The notes beneath the pieces were generated by a model. That model saw nothing but the letters and a program-made list of their open reading frames with translations, did no database searches and had not been told where the DNA came from. A stretch of DNA of 64,000 nucleotides, taken from Kushneria avicenniae (lineage in GTDB: Bacteria; Pseudomonadota; Gammaproteobacteria; Pseudomonadales; Halomonadaceae). Of the stretch, positions 1 through 8,738 are shown piece by piece. Positions within the stretch are counted from its first letter, which is position 1. Each line of letters begins with the position of its first letter. The position numbers and the translations under genes were made by a program. The stretch spans positions 124,001 through 188,000 of the forward strand of contig NZ_FOLY01000001.1 in the NCBI RefSeq assembly GCF_900112585.1, in the 5' to 3' direction.

Positions 1-711
1 GCGCGCAGTCTGGTGGAGCAGCTCAACGAGAGCATCAGTCATCTTCGTGGCCTGAACATTGCCGATGAGGCGCTGGATATCGCGGCGGCGCATTCGCTGG
101 CGCTGGCTTTTTTCCCGCGCTGGATTTCCCGATTGCAGAAGGGGGTCGGGGAGCTGCCAACGCGGCTCATTGCCATGAATGTGGGAGATGCCATCCATGT
201 CCTGCGCGATGGCAACTGTGACCTGATGCTGGCCTATCATGACCCCTACGCCACCATGCAGCTGGACAGCGAAGTCTTTCCGTCCTTTTCCATTGGTCAG
301 GTCTGCATGCTGCCGGTCTGTGTGCCGGATGATCACGGCAAGCCGCTGTTTGACCTAGAAGCCGGCGAGAATATTCCGCATCTGGCCTATACCCAGGGCG
401 CTTTTCTGGGGCGCAGCGTTCGCATGCTTTTGAAAAATGATCCGCTGCGACTGCGGCTGCGTACCATTTATGAAACGGCCATGGCGGAAGGGCTCAAGGG
501 CATGGCGTTGCAGGGGGTGGGCATGGCGTGGATTCCGGATTTCTGCATCCATGAGGAGCTGGCGTCCGGACGGCTGGTGCGCGCCGGAGACGAGAAATGG
601 AACATACCGCTGGATATTCGGCTCTATCGCTGCTCGTTGGTCCACAAGCCCGATGTCGAGCGGCTCTGGCATCAGCTGCAGAAACTACCGCGCGATTTTT
701 TGAAAATGTAG
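1..711 (+). CDS. LysR-family regulator, effector-binding part (5' truncated by window edge)
   Basis: The reading frame is open from base 1, so the N-terminal winged helix-turn-helix lies outside the window and only about 236 C-terminal residues are visible. The segment reads as a periplasmic-binding-protein-like effector domain of a LysR-type regulator: an early linker, then the two Rossmann-like lobes, including a pattern near ALQGVGMAWIPDFCI that corresponds to the usual G-x-G-x-x-x-P motif of the second lobe. Resemblance to the HypT (YjiE) branch, which senses hypochlorite in E. coli, is my impression rather than a demonstrated match. It is followed after 92 bases by an acylphosphatase gene on the same strand. 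The target genes cannot be read from this window. Confidence 0.75.
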   Translation, partial: ARSLVEQLNESISHLRGLNIADEALDIAAAHSLALAFFPRWISRLQKGVGELPTRLIAMNVGDAIHVLRDGNCDLMLAYHDPYATMQLDSEVFPSFSIGQVCMLPVCVPDDHGKPLFDLEAGENIPHLAYTQGAFLGRSVRMLLKNDPLRLRLRTIYETAMAEGLKGMALQGVGMAWIPDFCIHEELASGRLVRAGDEKWNIPLDIRLYRCSLVHKPDVERLWHQLQKLPRDFLKM

Positions 712-803
712 CTTTCAGGAGATGGTTTTCCTGGTTGTCGCGTGTCGCACCCTCGCGTGGCTGTGCCAGGCTCTATGGCAACATCTGCAGCAGGGAGACC
801 ACC

Positions 804-1070
804 ATGCGATACATGCAGGCGCGAATCACTGGTCACGTACAGGGCGTAGGGTTTCGTCAGGCCACGGTGCAGCGTGCTCGTGAACTGGGCGTCGTGGGAT
901 ACGCGCGAAACCGTGATGATGGCAGCGTGGAAGTTGGCGTCGCGGGCAGTGACGAGCAGGTAATTGCCCTGGTCGAATGGCTCAAGACGGGGCCGCCTGC
1001 CAGTCGGGTCGATCACGTGGCGAGCGAGGCGATAGCACCGCAGTCGTGGTCTGATTTTCAGGTCCGCTGA
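804..1070 (+). CDS. acyP: Acylphosphatase
   Basis: An 88-residue protein that fits the size of bacterial acylphosphatases, which hydrolyse acyl phosphates such as carbamoyl or acetyl phosphate. The signature is clear near the N-terminus: ITGHVQGVGFRQATVQRA contains the phosphate-binding V-Q-G-V-G-F-R loop with the catalytic arginine, and YARNRDDGSVEVGVAG carries the catalytic asparagine in the N-x-x-D-G-S-V-E motif. The ATG at 804 was chosen because GGAG lies just upstream (794-797) and the family's N-terminal beta strand starts right after; the frame stays open further upstream without family similarity. A terminator follows and the next gene is convergent. Confidence 0.93.
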   Translation: MRYMQARITGHVQGVGFRQATVQRARELGVVGYARNRDDGSVEVGVAGSDEQVIALVEWLKTGPPASRVDHVASEAIAPQSWSDFQVR

Positions 1071-1087
1071 CTTCCAGGTCCGCTGAC
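1059..1087 (+). repeat. Short tandem duplication over the acylphosphatase stop codon
   Basis: The 13-mer CAGGTCCGCTGAC occurs at 1059-1071 and again at 1075-1087, a period of 16 bases. The first copy contains the stop codon of the acylphosphatase gene and the second lies just outside it. It looks like a small slippage duplication with no obvious function. Confidence 0.7.
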
Positions 1088-1109
1088 ATGAAACCCGACT
1101 CGCCGGAAT

Positions 1110-1144
1110 AAAAAACGCCATGCCCTGTCGGCATGGCGTTTTTG
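1110..1144. terminator. Bidirectional rho-independent terminator between acyP and otsA
   Basis: The arms AACGCCATGCC and GGCATGGCGTT flank a five-base loop (1125-1129). An A-run precedes and a T-run follows the stem, so it can work for acyP on the plus strand and for the otsA operon on the minus strand. Confidence 0.85.
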
Positions 1145-1182
1145 ATGCTCACATATGTCATGTATCTACATGAGTCGTGTGG

Positions 1183-2586
1183 CTACTGACCGTCAGCATG
1201 GCGCGCAGCCGCAGACTGATCCAGTGCGGTCACGAAGCTTTCTCCCCAGCGATGAATGTCATTGGTGCTGATCACTCGATGCAGACGCTGCCAGCGCTCC
1301 TTGCGCTCTTCCAGCGACATGGAAAGGGCTGCATCCAGCATGTCAGCCATTTCTTCGACATCGAAGGGGTTGCACAGCATGGCGCCATCAAGCTCTTCGG
1401 CCGCACCTGCCATGTTGGACAGCAGCAGAACACCCGGATCCTCGGGGTCCTGAGCGGCCACGTACTCCTTGGCGACCAGGTTCATGCCGTCCCGTAGTGG
1501 CGTGACCAGCCCGACACGGCTCTGGCGCATGAAGCCCATCAGGGTTTCACGGTCGTAGCCGGTGTTGAGATAGCGCAGGGGCATCCAGTCATAGGTCGAA
1601 AAGCGACCGTTGACGTGCCCAGCGACGCGCTCCAGCTCGCGACGCAGGCTGGCATAGCGCTCCACCCCGGTTCTCGACAGCGGAGCGATCTGCAGATAGG
1701 TCACGTTGCCATAGCGTGTATGGGTATTTTCCAGTAGCTGCTCGAAGGCCTGAAAGCGCTTGTAGAGCCCCTTGCTGTAGTCGAGACGATCCACCCCGAT
1801 GATCAGCGGGCCGCCCTGCAGGGAATCCTTCAGCCGCTTGCTGCGAGAGGACTGTTCCCCTTTTTCGGCCATCTCGCGGGCGGTATCCACATCGATCGAG
1901 ATGGGGAAGACGCCGGTATTGATGCGGCGATGGTCATAAATGACGGTATTGCCTTCCACGATGGCCACGCCACTGCGCTCGACATTCTCGAGGAAATGCC
2001 TGAGGTCGGTAGCGGTCTGAAAGCCGATGGTGTCATAGGCGCACAGATGCTCGATCATGCGCTCATGATGCGGCAGGATGCGAAACACTTCCCACGGCGG
2101 CACGGGAATGTGAAGGAAAAAGCCGATCGGGTTCTCCACGTTCATCGTGCGCAGATAATGACCGGTCGAAAGCAGCTGGTAGTCATGGACCCAGATGGTG
2201 GCGTCACCGTCCTCGGGGATTTGACCGGCGACCTGACGGGCGAACCGCTCGTTGACGTACTGATAGCCGGCATCCTTTTCACGCGAATACTCGACCATGT
2301 CCGAGCGGTAGTGGAAAAGAGGCCAGAGTACCTCGTTGGAATAGCCGACGTAGAAAAGCTCGTGCTCCTGCTCTGTCAGCGGGAAGGTCGCAAACTGCAC
2401 CCCCTCGTTTTCATAGCTTTCAGGCGCATGCTGTTCTGCATCGTCCACCAACTGGCCGTTCCAGCCCATCCAGAGCCCGCGCGTGCGGCTCAGGGCATTC
2501 ATGACACCTACCGCCAGTCCACCCTGACTGCCACTGTCCTTGTCGGGTGAAGGGACGCGATTGGACACTACGATCAATTGCTTCAA
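1183..2586 (-). CDS. otsA: Trehalose-6-phosphate synthase OtsA, TTG start
   Basis: A GT20 glycosyltransferase of 467 residues that joins UDP-glucose (or ADP-glucose) and glucose-6-phosphate into trehalose-6-phosphate in the cytoplasm. The N-terminus reads LIVVSNRVPSPD followed by GGLAVGVMNAL, the family's sugar-binding loop; WVHDYQLL and the C-terminal EYVAAQ segment are also typical. No in-frame ATG exists near the start. The TTG at 2586 is preceded by a strong GGAGG five bases upstream (2592-2596) and puts the first residues exactly where E. coli OtsA begins; a TTG at 2637 would give an unsupported extension into otsB. It lies 28 bases behind otsB, so the two form an operon making the osmoprotectant trehalose. 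Confidence 0.95.
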   Translation of the reverse strand: MKQLIVVSNRVPSPDKDSGSQGGLAVGVMNALSRTRGLWMGWNGQLVDDAEQHAPESYENEGVQFATFPLTEQEHELFYVGYSNEVLWPLFHYRSDMVEYSREKDAGYQYVNERFARQVAGQIPEDGDATIWVHDYQLLSTGHYLRTMNVENPIGFFLHIPVPPWEVFRILPHHERMIEHLCAYDTIGFQTATDLRHFLENVERSGVAIVEGNTVIYDHRRINTGVFPISIDVDTAREMAEKGEQSSRSKRLKDSLQGGPLIIGVDRLDYSKGLYKRFQAFEQLLENTHTRYGNVTYLQIAPLSRTGVERYASLRRELERVAGHVNGRFSTYDWMPLRYLNTGYDRETLMGFMRQSRVGLVTPLRDGMNLVAKEYVAAQDPEDPGVLLLSNMAGAAEELDGAMLCNPFDVEEMADMLDAALSMSLEERKERWQRLHRVISTNDIHRWGESFVTALDQSAAARHADGQ

Positions 2587-2614
2587 GGTTTCCTCCGTGA
2601 AATCTGTGATGCCT

Positions 2615-3385
2615 TCATGAGTGTTGCAGCCGGTCAATCCACTGATCGAGCCACTCGTGTACGGCGTCAGGATTCTTCAACCGGCTGCCGGCAATGGTGT
2701 CGCCCGTACCGACCTTGATCGCCATGCCCTGATGGGCATTGACAGTGCGAAAGCCGTCTTCATCGGTGCGATCGTCGCCGATAAATACCGGGCAGCGCTG
2801 CGAAAACGGAGGCACGGTCAGAAAGCGTTCAAGAGCCGTGCCCTTGTCATAGCCACAGCCCTTGATCTCGAATACCAGTTTGCCCTGATGAAGCTCCAGA
2901 GCGTCGGGATACTCCTCGATCAGGGCACTCAATTCAGACTTGAGTATGTCACCTGCCTCGGGGTGGTGGCGATAATGCAGGGCAAGGCTGGCGCCCTTGT
3001 CTTCCAGATAGAGCGCTTCATCACGACGGACCTGCTCGTTGACGCGCTGGCGGACCGCTTCAAGCGCTTTCTGGTGATGCTCTGCGATGTGGCGCTCTCC
3101 CTGACTGTCACGCCACTCGGCACCGTGCTGGCCAGACATGGCAAGCGTTGGCAGCGTCAGATGCCGATCCAGATCATCAATGGCGCGCCCGCTGATGACC
3201 GCCACCGCTCCGTCAAGCAGAGTGGTGAGGGTCTGGAGGCGCGTTTTGAGCGCATCATCCACCACAATGTGGTCAGGGTGGTCCACCAGCTCGACCAGCG
3301 TGCCATCCAGGTCCAGAAAGAGCGCCCACGATCGATCCTGTCGGGGCAGCGCGGGCGTATCTTCATTGGCTATCGATTTCACCAT
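2615..3385 (-). CDS. otsB: Trehalose-6-phosphate phosphatase OtsB
   Basis: A 256-residue HAD-superfamily phosphatase that removes phosphate from trehalose-6-phosphate, the second step of the OtsA/OtsB pathway. Seen: the HAD nucleophile motif LFLDLDGTLVE with D25 and D27, the G-R-x-x-x-D segment (SGRAIDDLDR) and the metal-binding GDDRTDEDGF loop near the C-terminus. The ATG at 3385 has AGGGAGG directly upstream. It sits 24 bases after the nucleoside hydrolase gene and 28 bases before otsA, so all three are probably co-transcribed. In halophiles trehalose is a secondary compatible solute next to ectoine, whose genes lie about 30 kb away. Confidence 0.95.
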   Translation of the reverse strand: MVKSIANEDTPALPRQDRSWALFLDLDGTLVELVDHPDHIVVDDALKTRLQTLTTLLDGAVAVISGRAIDDLDRHLTLPTLAMSGQHGAEWRDSQGERHIAEHHQKALEAVRQRVNEQVRRDEALYLEDKGASLALHYRHHPEAGDILKSELSALIEEYPDALELHQGKLVFEIKGCGYDKGTALERFLTVPPFSQRCPVFIGDDRTDEDGFRTVNAHQGMAIKVGTGDTIAGSRLKNPDAVHEWLDQWIDRLQHS

Positions 3386-3409
3386 TACCTCCCTGTCATG
3401 GCGTGACGA

Positions 3410-4366
3410 TCAGGCGCTGGGTGATGAGATCAGTGTCTGCTCGATCCAGCTTGAAACGGCCTTGCCATCCACTTTCATGCAGACCTGAACCTTCGGTGTC
3501 CGTGACCAGCGGTCGCTGACAAACTCACGCTCTGCCGGCGCAAAGATGGTCTGACCTTCGGCAGTACCTTCTGTCACGACATCCAGATGACCGGTAACGG
3601 TCTCGAAAAGCTCGGGATGGACCAGCCACGCCACGGCGCAGCTGTCGTGCGGACAGCAGCCGTCAAGACCGATGGCACTGCGATAGAAGTCTGCATAGAA
3701 GTCATAGCTCTGCGACAGCACTTTGCCCAGTGCGCCCTGGCCTTCTGCGATTCGCGCCATGCTGTCCGGGGTAATGACCGTCTCCAGCGTGACATCAAGA
3801 CCGACCATCACCAGCGGCCATCCCGCCGTCAGTACGCGTTTGGCGGCGTGCGGATCCGAGAAGATATTGGCTTCGGCCAGCGGCGTTACATTGCCACCAC
3901 GCGCTGCCGAGCCGCCCATGATGACCACCTGTTTGACGCGGTTGACGACGTCCGGATCAAGTGCAATGGCCATGGCCAGATTGCCCAGCGGCCCGACGGC
4001 CACCAGCGTGATTTCACCCGGCCGCTCGCGTGTCTTTTCGACGATGAACTGGGCAGCGCTGAGCTCATGCGCCTTGCCGGCAGGCGTGTGGAGTGTCTGG
4101 TTACCCAGTCCATCGGCACCGTGAATATGCGCTGGTACCGGATAGGGCGTTTTGACCAGCGGGTAATCGGCACCCTGAGCGACAGGAATGTTCTGACCGG
4201 CCAGCTCTGTCAGCAGCAGGGCGTTGCGGGTTGCGGTCTCGACACGGACATTGCCGAAGGTGGTGGTCAGACCCAGCACCTCAATGTCGGGGTGAGCCAT
4301 GATCAGGGCGATGGCCTGCGCATCATCCACGCCGGGGTCTGTATCAAAGATGATGGTATGTGTCAT
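3410..4366 (-). CDS. Ribonucleoside hydrolase (inosine-uridine preferring family)
   Basis: A 318-residue nucleoside N-ribohydrolase of the RihA/RihB/IunH family, which splits nucleosides into free base and ribose for salvage. The Ca2+-binding fingerprint DTDPGVDDAQAI is at residues 8-19, and the catalytic histidine motif appears as CCPHDSCAVAWL, equivalent to the family's V-H-D-P-L-A. The ATG at 4366 has GGAG ten bases upstream. It is the first gene of a run with otsB and otsA, with only 24 bases to otsB. A metabolic link to trehalose is not obvious; shared stress or starvation control is the simplest inference. Substrate preference among purines and pyrimidines cannot be told from the sequence. 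Confidence 0.88.
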   Translation of the reverse strand: MTHTIIFDTDPGVDDAQAIALIMAHPDIEVLGLTTTFGNVRVETATRNALLLTELAGQNIPVAQGADYPLVKTPYPVPAHIHGADGLGNQTLHTPAGKAHELSAAQFIVEKTRERPGEITLVAVGPLGNLAMAIALDPDVVNRVKQVVIMGGSAARGGNVTPLAEANIFSDPHAAKRVLTAGWPLVMVGLDVTLETVITPDSMARIAEGQGALGKVLSQSYDFYADFYRSAIGLDGCCPHDSCAVAWLVHPELFETVTGHLDVVTEGTAEGQTIFAPAEREFVSDRWSRTPKVQVCMKVDGKAVSSWIEQTLISSPSA

Positions 4367-4510
4367 GAGCGTCTCCAGATTTGTAGCTCAGGAAAATGAA
4401 CGCGTTATCAGCGGTGTCATTTCTTTAAGTCGCTGAAAATAATGTAATGCAAGTCTGACATAAGTGTCATGTTCATGCGTAGCCGGCACTCGTGTGTAAA
4501 ACCGGTAACG

Positions 4511-4536
4511 CAAAAAGCCCGCCTGGGGCGGGCCTT
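4511..4536 (-). terminator. Terminator of the PAP2 phosphatase gene
   Basis: On the minus strand the arms GCCCGCC and GGCGGGC (4517-4533) enclose a three-base loop and are followed by five T. It lies 22 bases after the stop of the gene at 4559-5158 and separates it from the nucleoside hydrolase operon. Confidence 0.85.
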
Positions 4537-4558
4537 GTACGGCAGAGATCCTGAAATA

Positions 4559-5158
4559 TCAGCGATGCAGCAGGCCGCGTGCGATCAAGGGCGCAAACAC
4601 GATGCGATACAGGCCGCGGGTCAATCCATAGAGTCTTTCGATATACAGCGGCTGCAGCCAGAGCATCATGATCGAGGCCAGACCGGCAACAATGACCGCG
4701 CCCAGCATGTCCAGCGGAAAATGAACGCCCAGATAAATGCGCGACCACGCGACGGGGCAGGCAAGAATGGCCATCACCAGCCCGATTTTTCGCAGTGTTG
4801 GACGCAGGAGAAAGCTGAAGGCAACGGTCGAGATGATCGTCATGTGGTTGCTTGGGAAAGAAGGGGTCGGTGCGTGCGAAATCAGCGTATGGCCCAGCGG
4901 CATCATGAAGGGCCGCGGATGATACCAGAGCAATGAACCGATCAGATTGTTGATCAGCAGAGCGCCTGCGGTAGCCAGCAGAGCGGTCAGCATCATCTTG
5001 TGGTGATGCTCATCCTTGCTGAGCCAGCCCGCAATCATGACCAGAGGCACGCAGAAGATGGCATATTGCGCCATGACGATGGCAAACCAGACCACCAGAG
5101 GGTTGCTCTGCGGCGGGGCATTCATGATCAGAAAAAGGTGTTGATTGAGTGCTTCCAT
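4559..5158 (-). CDS. PAP2-family membrane phosphatase, undecaprenyl-pyrophosphate phosphatase type (BcrC/YbjG-like)
   Basis: A 199-residue integral membrane protein with about five or six hydrophobic segments. The PAP2 active-site motifs are in order: WYHPRPF near residue 80 (the R-P half of K-x6-R-P), SFPSNHMT near residue 100 (P-S-x-H) and SRIYLGVHFPLDM near residue 140 (S-R-x5-H-x3-D). This pattern and size fit the BcrC/YbjG branch, which dephosphorylates undecaprenyl pyrophosphate on the outer face of the inner membrane to recycle the cell-wall lipid carrier and can confer bacitracin tolerance. It is monocistronic: its own terminator follows, and 185 bases of AT-rich DNA precede it. A broader phospholipid phosphatase role cannot be excluded. 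Confidence 0.85.
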   Translation of the reverse strand: MEALNQHLFLIMNAPPQSNPLVVWFAIVMAQYAIFCVPLVMIAGWLSKDEHHHKMMLTALLATAGALLINNLIGSLLWYHPRPFMMPLGHTLISHAPTPSFPSNHMTIISTVAFSFLLRPTLRKIGLVMAILACPVAWSRIYLGVHFPLDMLGAVIVAGLASIMMLWLQPLYIERLYGLTRGLYRIVFAPLIARGLLHR

Positions 5159-5343
5159 GCGCTTGTCACATACCTGCAGATAAATGAAGAGCCTGTATCT
5201 GCCAGTATCAGGCCCTTTTAGACCAAAGGATTATGCAGAGTACGACATGACATCGACGTTTATTTTCTCAGTCATCGCGTAACGTGACGTAATTTTATTT
5301 TATACCGTTATCTTTACTGTAAAAACTGCCAGATCTAAAATTT

Positions 5344-6279
5344 TTAGTTTTTCAGAAAGTTGCGAATATTATTTGCTGTCAGTTCCACGATGTTCTGTCG
5401 TGCCTCGGGCGATATCCAGGCACTATGCGGCGTCACAATCAGGTTCAGCGTGCCGGAACTCAAGGCGTCGATCAGCTCATGCCCCTTGCGCGGAGGCTCC
5501 TCCGGCAGGACATCAACCCCCAGTCCGCCCAGACGCTGGGCCTTCAGTGCCTCAAGAGCAGCGTGCTCGTCGATCAGGCTGCCACGCCCACAGTTGATCA
5601 GAAGCGCGTGAGGTTGCATCAGCGACAGGGCATCATGATCGATAAGGTGATGAGTATCAGACGTCAGGGGGCAGTGCATCGAGATGACATCTGCCTGCGG
5701 TAGCAGTGAGGCAAGGCTCGGGCGCGTATCGTCGCTGGCCCCTGCTCGGGCACAAAAGCTCACCTGCATGCCAAAAGCTCGAGCCAGTTCGGCGACAGCA
5801 CTGCCCAGCTCACCGCTGCCTGCGATGACCAGATGCTTGCCGGACAGCTGCATGGTGGGATGTGCCTGCAGGCAGAAAAAGGGCGCTTTTTCCCATTGAT
5901 GGCTGGCGACGTCGTGCTGATAAAGCGGAAGTCGATTGGCCAGGGTCAGCATCATCATCAGCGTATGCTGGGCCACGCTTTGTGTGCCATAGGCGGAGAC
6001 ATTCGCTACGGTGATGCCGCGTGCACGGGCACTCTGCATATCGATGTTATTGGCCCCGGTCGCCGTGACCGCAATCATTTCAAGCTCGGGCAGTGCGGCC
6101 ATGATGGCACCGTCAATGACGACCTTGTTGGTAATGGCAATGGTGGCCCCTTCAAGGCGCTCGGCCACGTCATCATGCTGCGTCGTCCCCCAGCGCTCAA
6201 GCTGGTCGACCAGACCGGAAATGGACGAAAGGTCGATATCACTTCCCAGTGTATCGCTGTCAAGAATTACTGCTTTCAT
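5344..6279 (-). CDS. NAD-dependent D-2-hydroxyacid dehydrogenase (glycerate dehydrogenase-like)
   Basis: A 311-residue oxidoreductase of the D-isomer-specific 2-hydroxyacid dehydrogenase family. Seen: the substrate-domain segment TGANNIDMQSA, an NAD-binding G-x-G-x-x-G loop as VIAGSGELGSAVAE, the conserved INCGRGSLIDEHAAL segment with the catalytic arginine region, GVDVLPEEPP and the catalytic histidine in TPHSAWIS. Best resemblance is to the HprA-type glycerate/hydroxypyruvate enzymes, but substrate specificity in this family is hard to assign. The ATG at 6279 was preferred because AAGGAG lies upstream; 26 further codons open on its 5' side lack similarity. It is transcribed away from the fmdB-aspS operon. 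Confidence 0.85.
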   Translation of the reverse strand: MKAVILDSDTLGSDIDLSSISGLVDQLERWGTTQHDDVAERLEGATIAITNKVVIDGAIMAALPELEMIAVTATGANNIDMQSARARGITVANVSAYGTQSVAQHTLMMMLTLANRLPLYQHDVASHQWEKAPFFCLQAHPTMQLSGKHLVIAGSGELGSAVAELARAFGMQVSFCARAGASDDTRPSLASLLPQADVISMHCPLTSDTHHLIDHDALSLMQPHALLINCGRGSLIDEHAALEALKAQRLGGLGVDVLPEEPPRKGHELIDALSSGTLNLIVTPHSAWISPEARQNIVELTANNIRNFLKN

Positions 6280-6292
6280 GGCTGTGCACTCC

Positions 6293-6323
6293 TTGCCCAT
6301 CATGCTGCCTGCCGCGCTATAAT
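6293..6323 (+). promoter_or_regulatory. Likely sigma-70 promoter for fmdB-aspS
   Basis: A perfect -10 TATAAT at 6318-6323 has a TTGCCC (6293-6298) 19 bases upstream, a slightly long spacer. Transcription would start near 6330 and give an untranslated leader of about 150 bases before fmdB. Confidence 0.5.
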
Positions 6324-6479
6324 GCGCAGCTTGTATGAAGCCATATCGTCGTGTCACCGGGGTGATGCGTCAACAAGACATCGGGAATCATGTCTGCCAT
6401 CCGATGGCCATTGTTTCCCGGCAGGAGCAGGTTGCCTGAAGGCGCCTGCAGTAACATCAAATATCGGGTATGAAAGACC

Positions 6480-6722
6480 ATGCCGATTTATGAATATGAG
6501 TGTCGGGCCTGCGGTACGCGCCTTGAGAAGATTCAAAAGATCAGTGCGGCGCCTCTGGTGGAATGTCCGGCCTGTCATGAGAACGGACTCGAGCGTCTGA
6601 TCTCGGCAGCAGGGTTCAGGCTTTCGGGAGGCGGCTGGTACGAGACCGACTTCAAGAGCTCTGGTCGTCGTAATCTTGCCGGTGACAGCAAGTCAGACAA
6701 GGGCGGCGCGTCCGACAGTTGA
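6480..6722 (+). CDS. FmdB-family zinc-ribbon protein
   Basis: An 80-residue protein starting MPIYEYECRACG, the hallmark of the FmdB/putative regulatory protein family. Two C-x-x-C knuckles (CRAC and CPAC) form a zinc ribbon in the first 40 residues; the C-terminal part is polar and probably flexible. In many gammaproteobacteria this gene lies directly before aspS, as here with a 99-base gap, but its cellular role is not established. It is probably the first gene of an fmdB-aspS transcript. Confidence 0.9.
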   Translation: MPIYEYECRACGTRLEKIQKISAAPLVECPACHENGLERLISAAGFRLSGGGWYETDFKSSGRRNLAGDSKSDKGGASDS

Positions 6723-6821
6723 CGTGGCCCTGGGGGATCGCCCCGTGCCGGGAAGTCCTTTTGATATCCGGCATTAAAACAGCTCAGGTATTACATCAAG
6801 CGTTACAACACAGGATTAAAG

Positions 6822-8600
6822 ATGCGCAGTCATTATTGCGGCCAGCTAAACGAAAGCCTTGTCGATCAGGAAGTCACACTCTGCGGTTGGGTTCACCGCC
6901 GCCGCGATCATGGTGGGGTGATTTTCCTCGACATGCGTGATCGTGAAGGCGTTGCACAGGTAGTGGTTGATCCGGATACGCCGGATGCCTTTGCCAGTGC
7001 CGACCGTGCCCGCAGCGAGTATGTACTGCGTATTACCGGTCGTATTCGCATGCGTCCGGAAGGCACCCAGAACGCCAATATGCCGACCGGTCTGATTGAA
7101 GTACTGGCCACACAGGTCGAGGTGCTCAACACCGCCGTGACACCGCCTTTCCAGCTCGATGAGCACGGCAAGGTCGGCGAGGATGTCCGTCTCAAGCATC
7201 GCTACATTGATCTGCGCCGCCCGGAGATGATTGATCGTCTGCGATTGCGCTCGCGCATTACGCACAGCGTTCGCGCTTATCTGGAAGACAACGGTTTTCT
7301 GGATATCGAAACGCCCATTCTGACCCGTGCCACGCCTGAAGGGGCGCGTGATTATCTCGTACCCAGCCGTACGCATTCCGGCGAGTTCTTTGCACTGCCC
7401 CAGTCTCCTCAGCTTTTCAAGCAGCTGCTGATGGTGGCCGGATTTGATCGCTATTATCAGATCGCCAAGTGCTTCCGTGACGAGGATCTCCGTGCCGATC
7501 GCCAGCCGGAGTTCACCCAGATCGATATCGAGGCTTCCTTCGTCGAGGAAAACGATGTCATGGGCATCACCGAAGAGATGATTCGTCGTCTCTTTACAGA
7601 AGTCCTTGATGTATCGCTGCCGCAGTTCCCGCGCATGACCTGGCATGACGCCATGCGTCGCTACGGTTCCGACAAGCCGGATCTGCGTATCCCGCTGGAA
7701 TTCGTGGATGTCGATGACCTGATGAAGGATGTTGATTTCAAGGTTTTCTCGGGCCCGGCCAATGCCGACGATGGTCGCGTTGCCGTACTCAGGGTGCCGG
7801 GTGGCGCGAAGCTCTCGCGCAAGGAAATCGACGAGTACACCAGCTTCGTCGGTATCTATGGCGCTCGCGGACTGGCCTGGATCAAGGTCAACGATCGTTC
7901 GAAGGGCATCGAGGGGCTCCAGTCCCCCATCGTCAAGTTCATGGAAGGCGTGATCGAAACGCTACTGGACCGTGCCGGGGCTGAAGATGGCGATATCCTC
8001 TTCTTTGGTGCCGACCGCGCGAAGGTCGTGAACGAAGCACTGGGAGCACTGCGCGTTAAACTGGGCGGCGATCTTGATCTCTATACCCGGGCCTGGGCGC
8101 CGCTGTGGGTGGTTGATTTCCCCATGTTCGAGCGTGATGACAATGGTCGTCTGGCGGCGCTGCACCATCCGTTCACGGCACCGGCCTGTGATCCGGAAGC
8201 GCTCAAGCAGAATCCGGAAAATGCGCTTTCCCGTGCCTATGACATGGTGCTCAACGGCACCGAGCTGGGCGGTGGTTCGATTCGTATCCACGACCAGCAG
8301 ATGCAGCGTCAGGTCTTTGAAGCGCTGGGTATCAGTGATGAGGAAGCCCGCGAGAAGTTTGGCTTTTTGCTTGACGGTCTGGCTCATGGCGCACCACCGC
8401 ATGGTGGACTGGCCTTCGGGCTCGACCGCCTGGTCATGCTCATGACCGGCGGACGTACCATTCGTGATGTGATCGCCTTCCCCAAGACGCAGAGTGCGGC
8501 CTGTCTGATGACCGATGCGCCGGGTACGGTCAGCAACGAACAGCTCAAGGAGCTGCACATCCGCCTGCGTCAGAAAGCGTCCGATAACACAACGGCCTGA
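6822..8600 (+). CDS. aspS: Aspartyl-tRNA synthetase
   Basis: A 592-residue class II aminoacyl-tRNA synthetase charging tRNA-Asp, the normal length for the bacterial type. The N-terminal OB-fold anticodon-binding domain ([19 protein letters not shown]) is followed by class II motif 2 as [19 protein letters not shown] and motif 3 as [15 protein letters not shown] near the C-terminus; the bacterial GAD insertion lies between them. The start ATG follows FmdB by 99 bases. A clear terminator lies 59 bases after the stop, separating aspS from yebC-ruvCAB. Confidence 0.98.
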   Translation: MRSHYCGQLNESLVDQEVTLCGWVHRRRDHGGVIFLDMRDREGVAQVVVDPDTPDAFASADRARSEYVLRITGRIRMRPEGTQNANMPTGLIEVLATQVEVLNTAVTPPFQLDEHGKVGEDVRLKHRYIDLRRPEMIDRLRLRSRITHSVRAYLEDNGFLDIETPILTRATPEGARDYLVPSRTHSGEFFALPQSPQLFKQLLMVAGFDRYYQIAKCFRDEDLRADRQPEFTQIDIEASFVEENDVMGITEEMIRRLFTEVLDVSLPQFPRMTWHDAMRRYGSDKPDLRIPLEFVDVDDLMKDVDFKVFSGPANADDGRVAVLRVPGGAKLSRKEIDEYTSFVGIYGARGLAWIKVNDRSKGIEGLQSPIVKFMEGVIETLLDRAGAEDGDILFFGADRAKVVNEALGALRVKLGGDLDLYTRAWAPLWVVDFPMFERDDNGRLAALHHPFTAPACDPEALKQNPENALSRAYDMVLNGTELGGGSIRIHDQQMQRQVFEALGISDEEAREKFGFLLDGLAHGAPPHGGLAFGLDRLVMLMTGGRTIRDVIAFPKTQSAACLMTDAPGTVSNEQLKELHIRLRQKASDNTTA

Positions 8601-8658
8601 TTGGCAGGCGAACGGAAACGAACCGTTTCTGTCGTCGCCTTTCTGGAGTGTTAGAGTT

Positions 8659-8690
8659 AATACGGGTGTGCCTTGCACACCCGTATTTTT
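8659..8690 (+). terminator. Terminator after aspS
   Basis: The ten-base arms TACGGGTGTG (8661-8670) and CACACCCGTA (8676-8685) enclose a five-base loop, followed by TTTTTG. It ends the fmdB-aspS transcript. Confidence 0.88.
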
Positions 8691-8738
8691 GTATGACGTC
8701 ATTGCATCGGCAATGGCAGGCGGGTAAGGAGATGCGCT

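Noticed and set aside
5299-5311. A 13-mer TTTATACCGTTAT shared with 19247-19259, both intergenic
   Set aside because: Several chance 13-mer matches are expected in a window of this size, and the flanks do not match.
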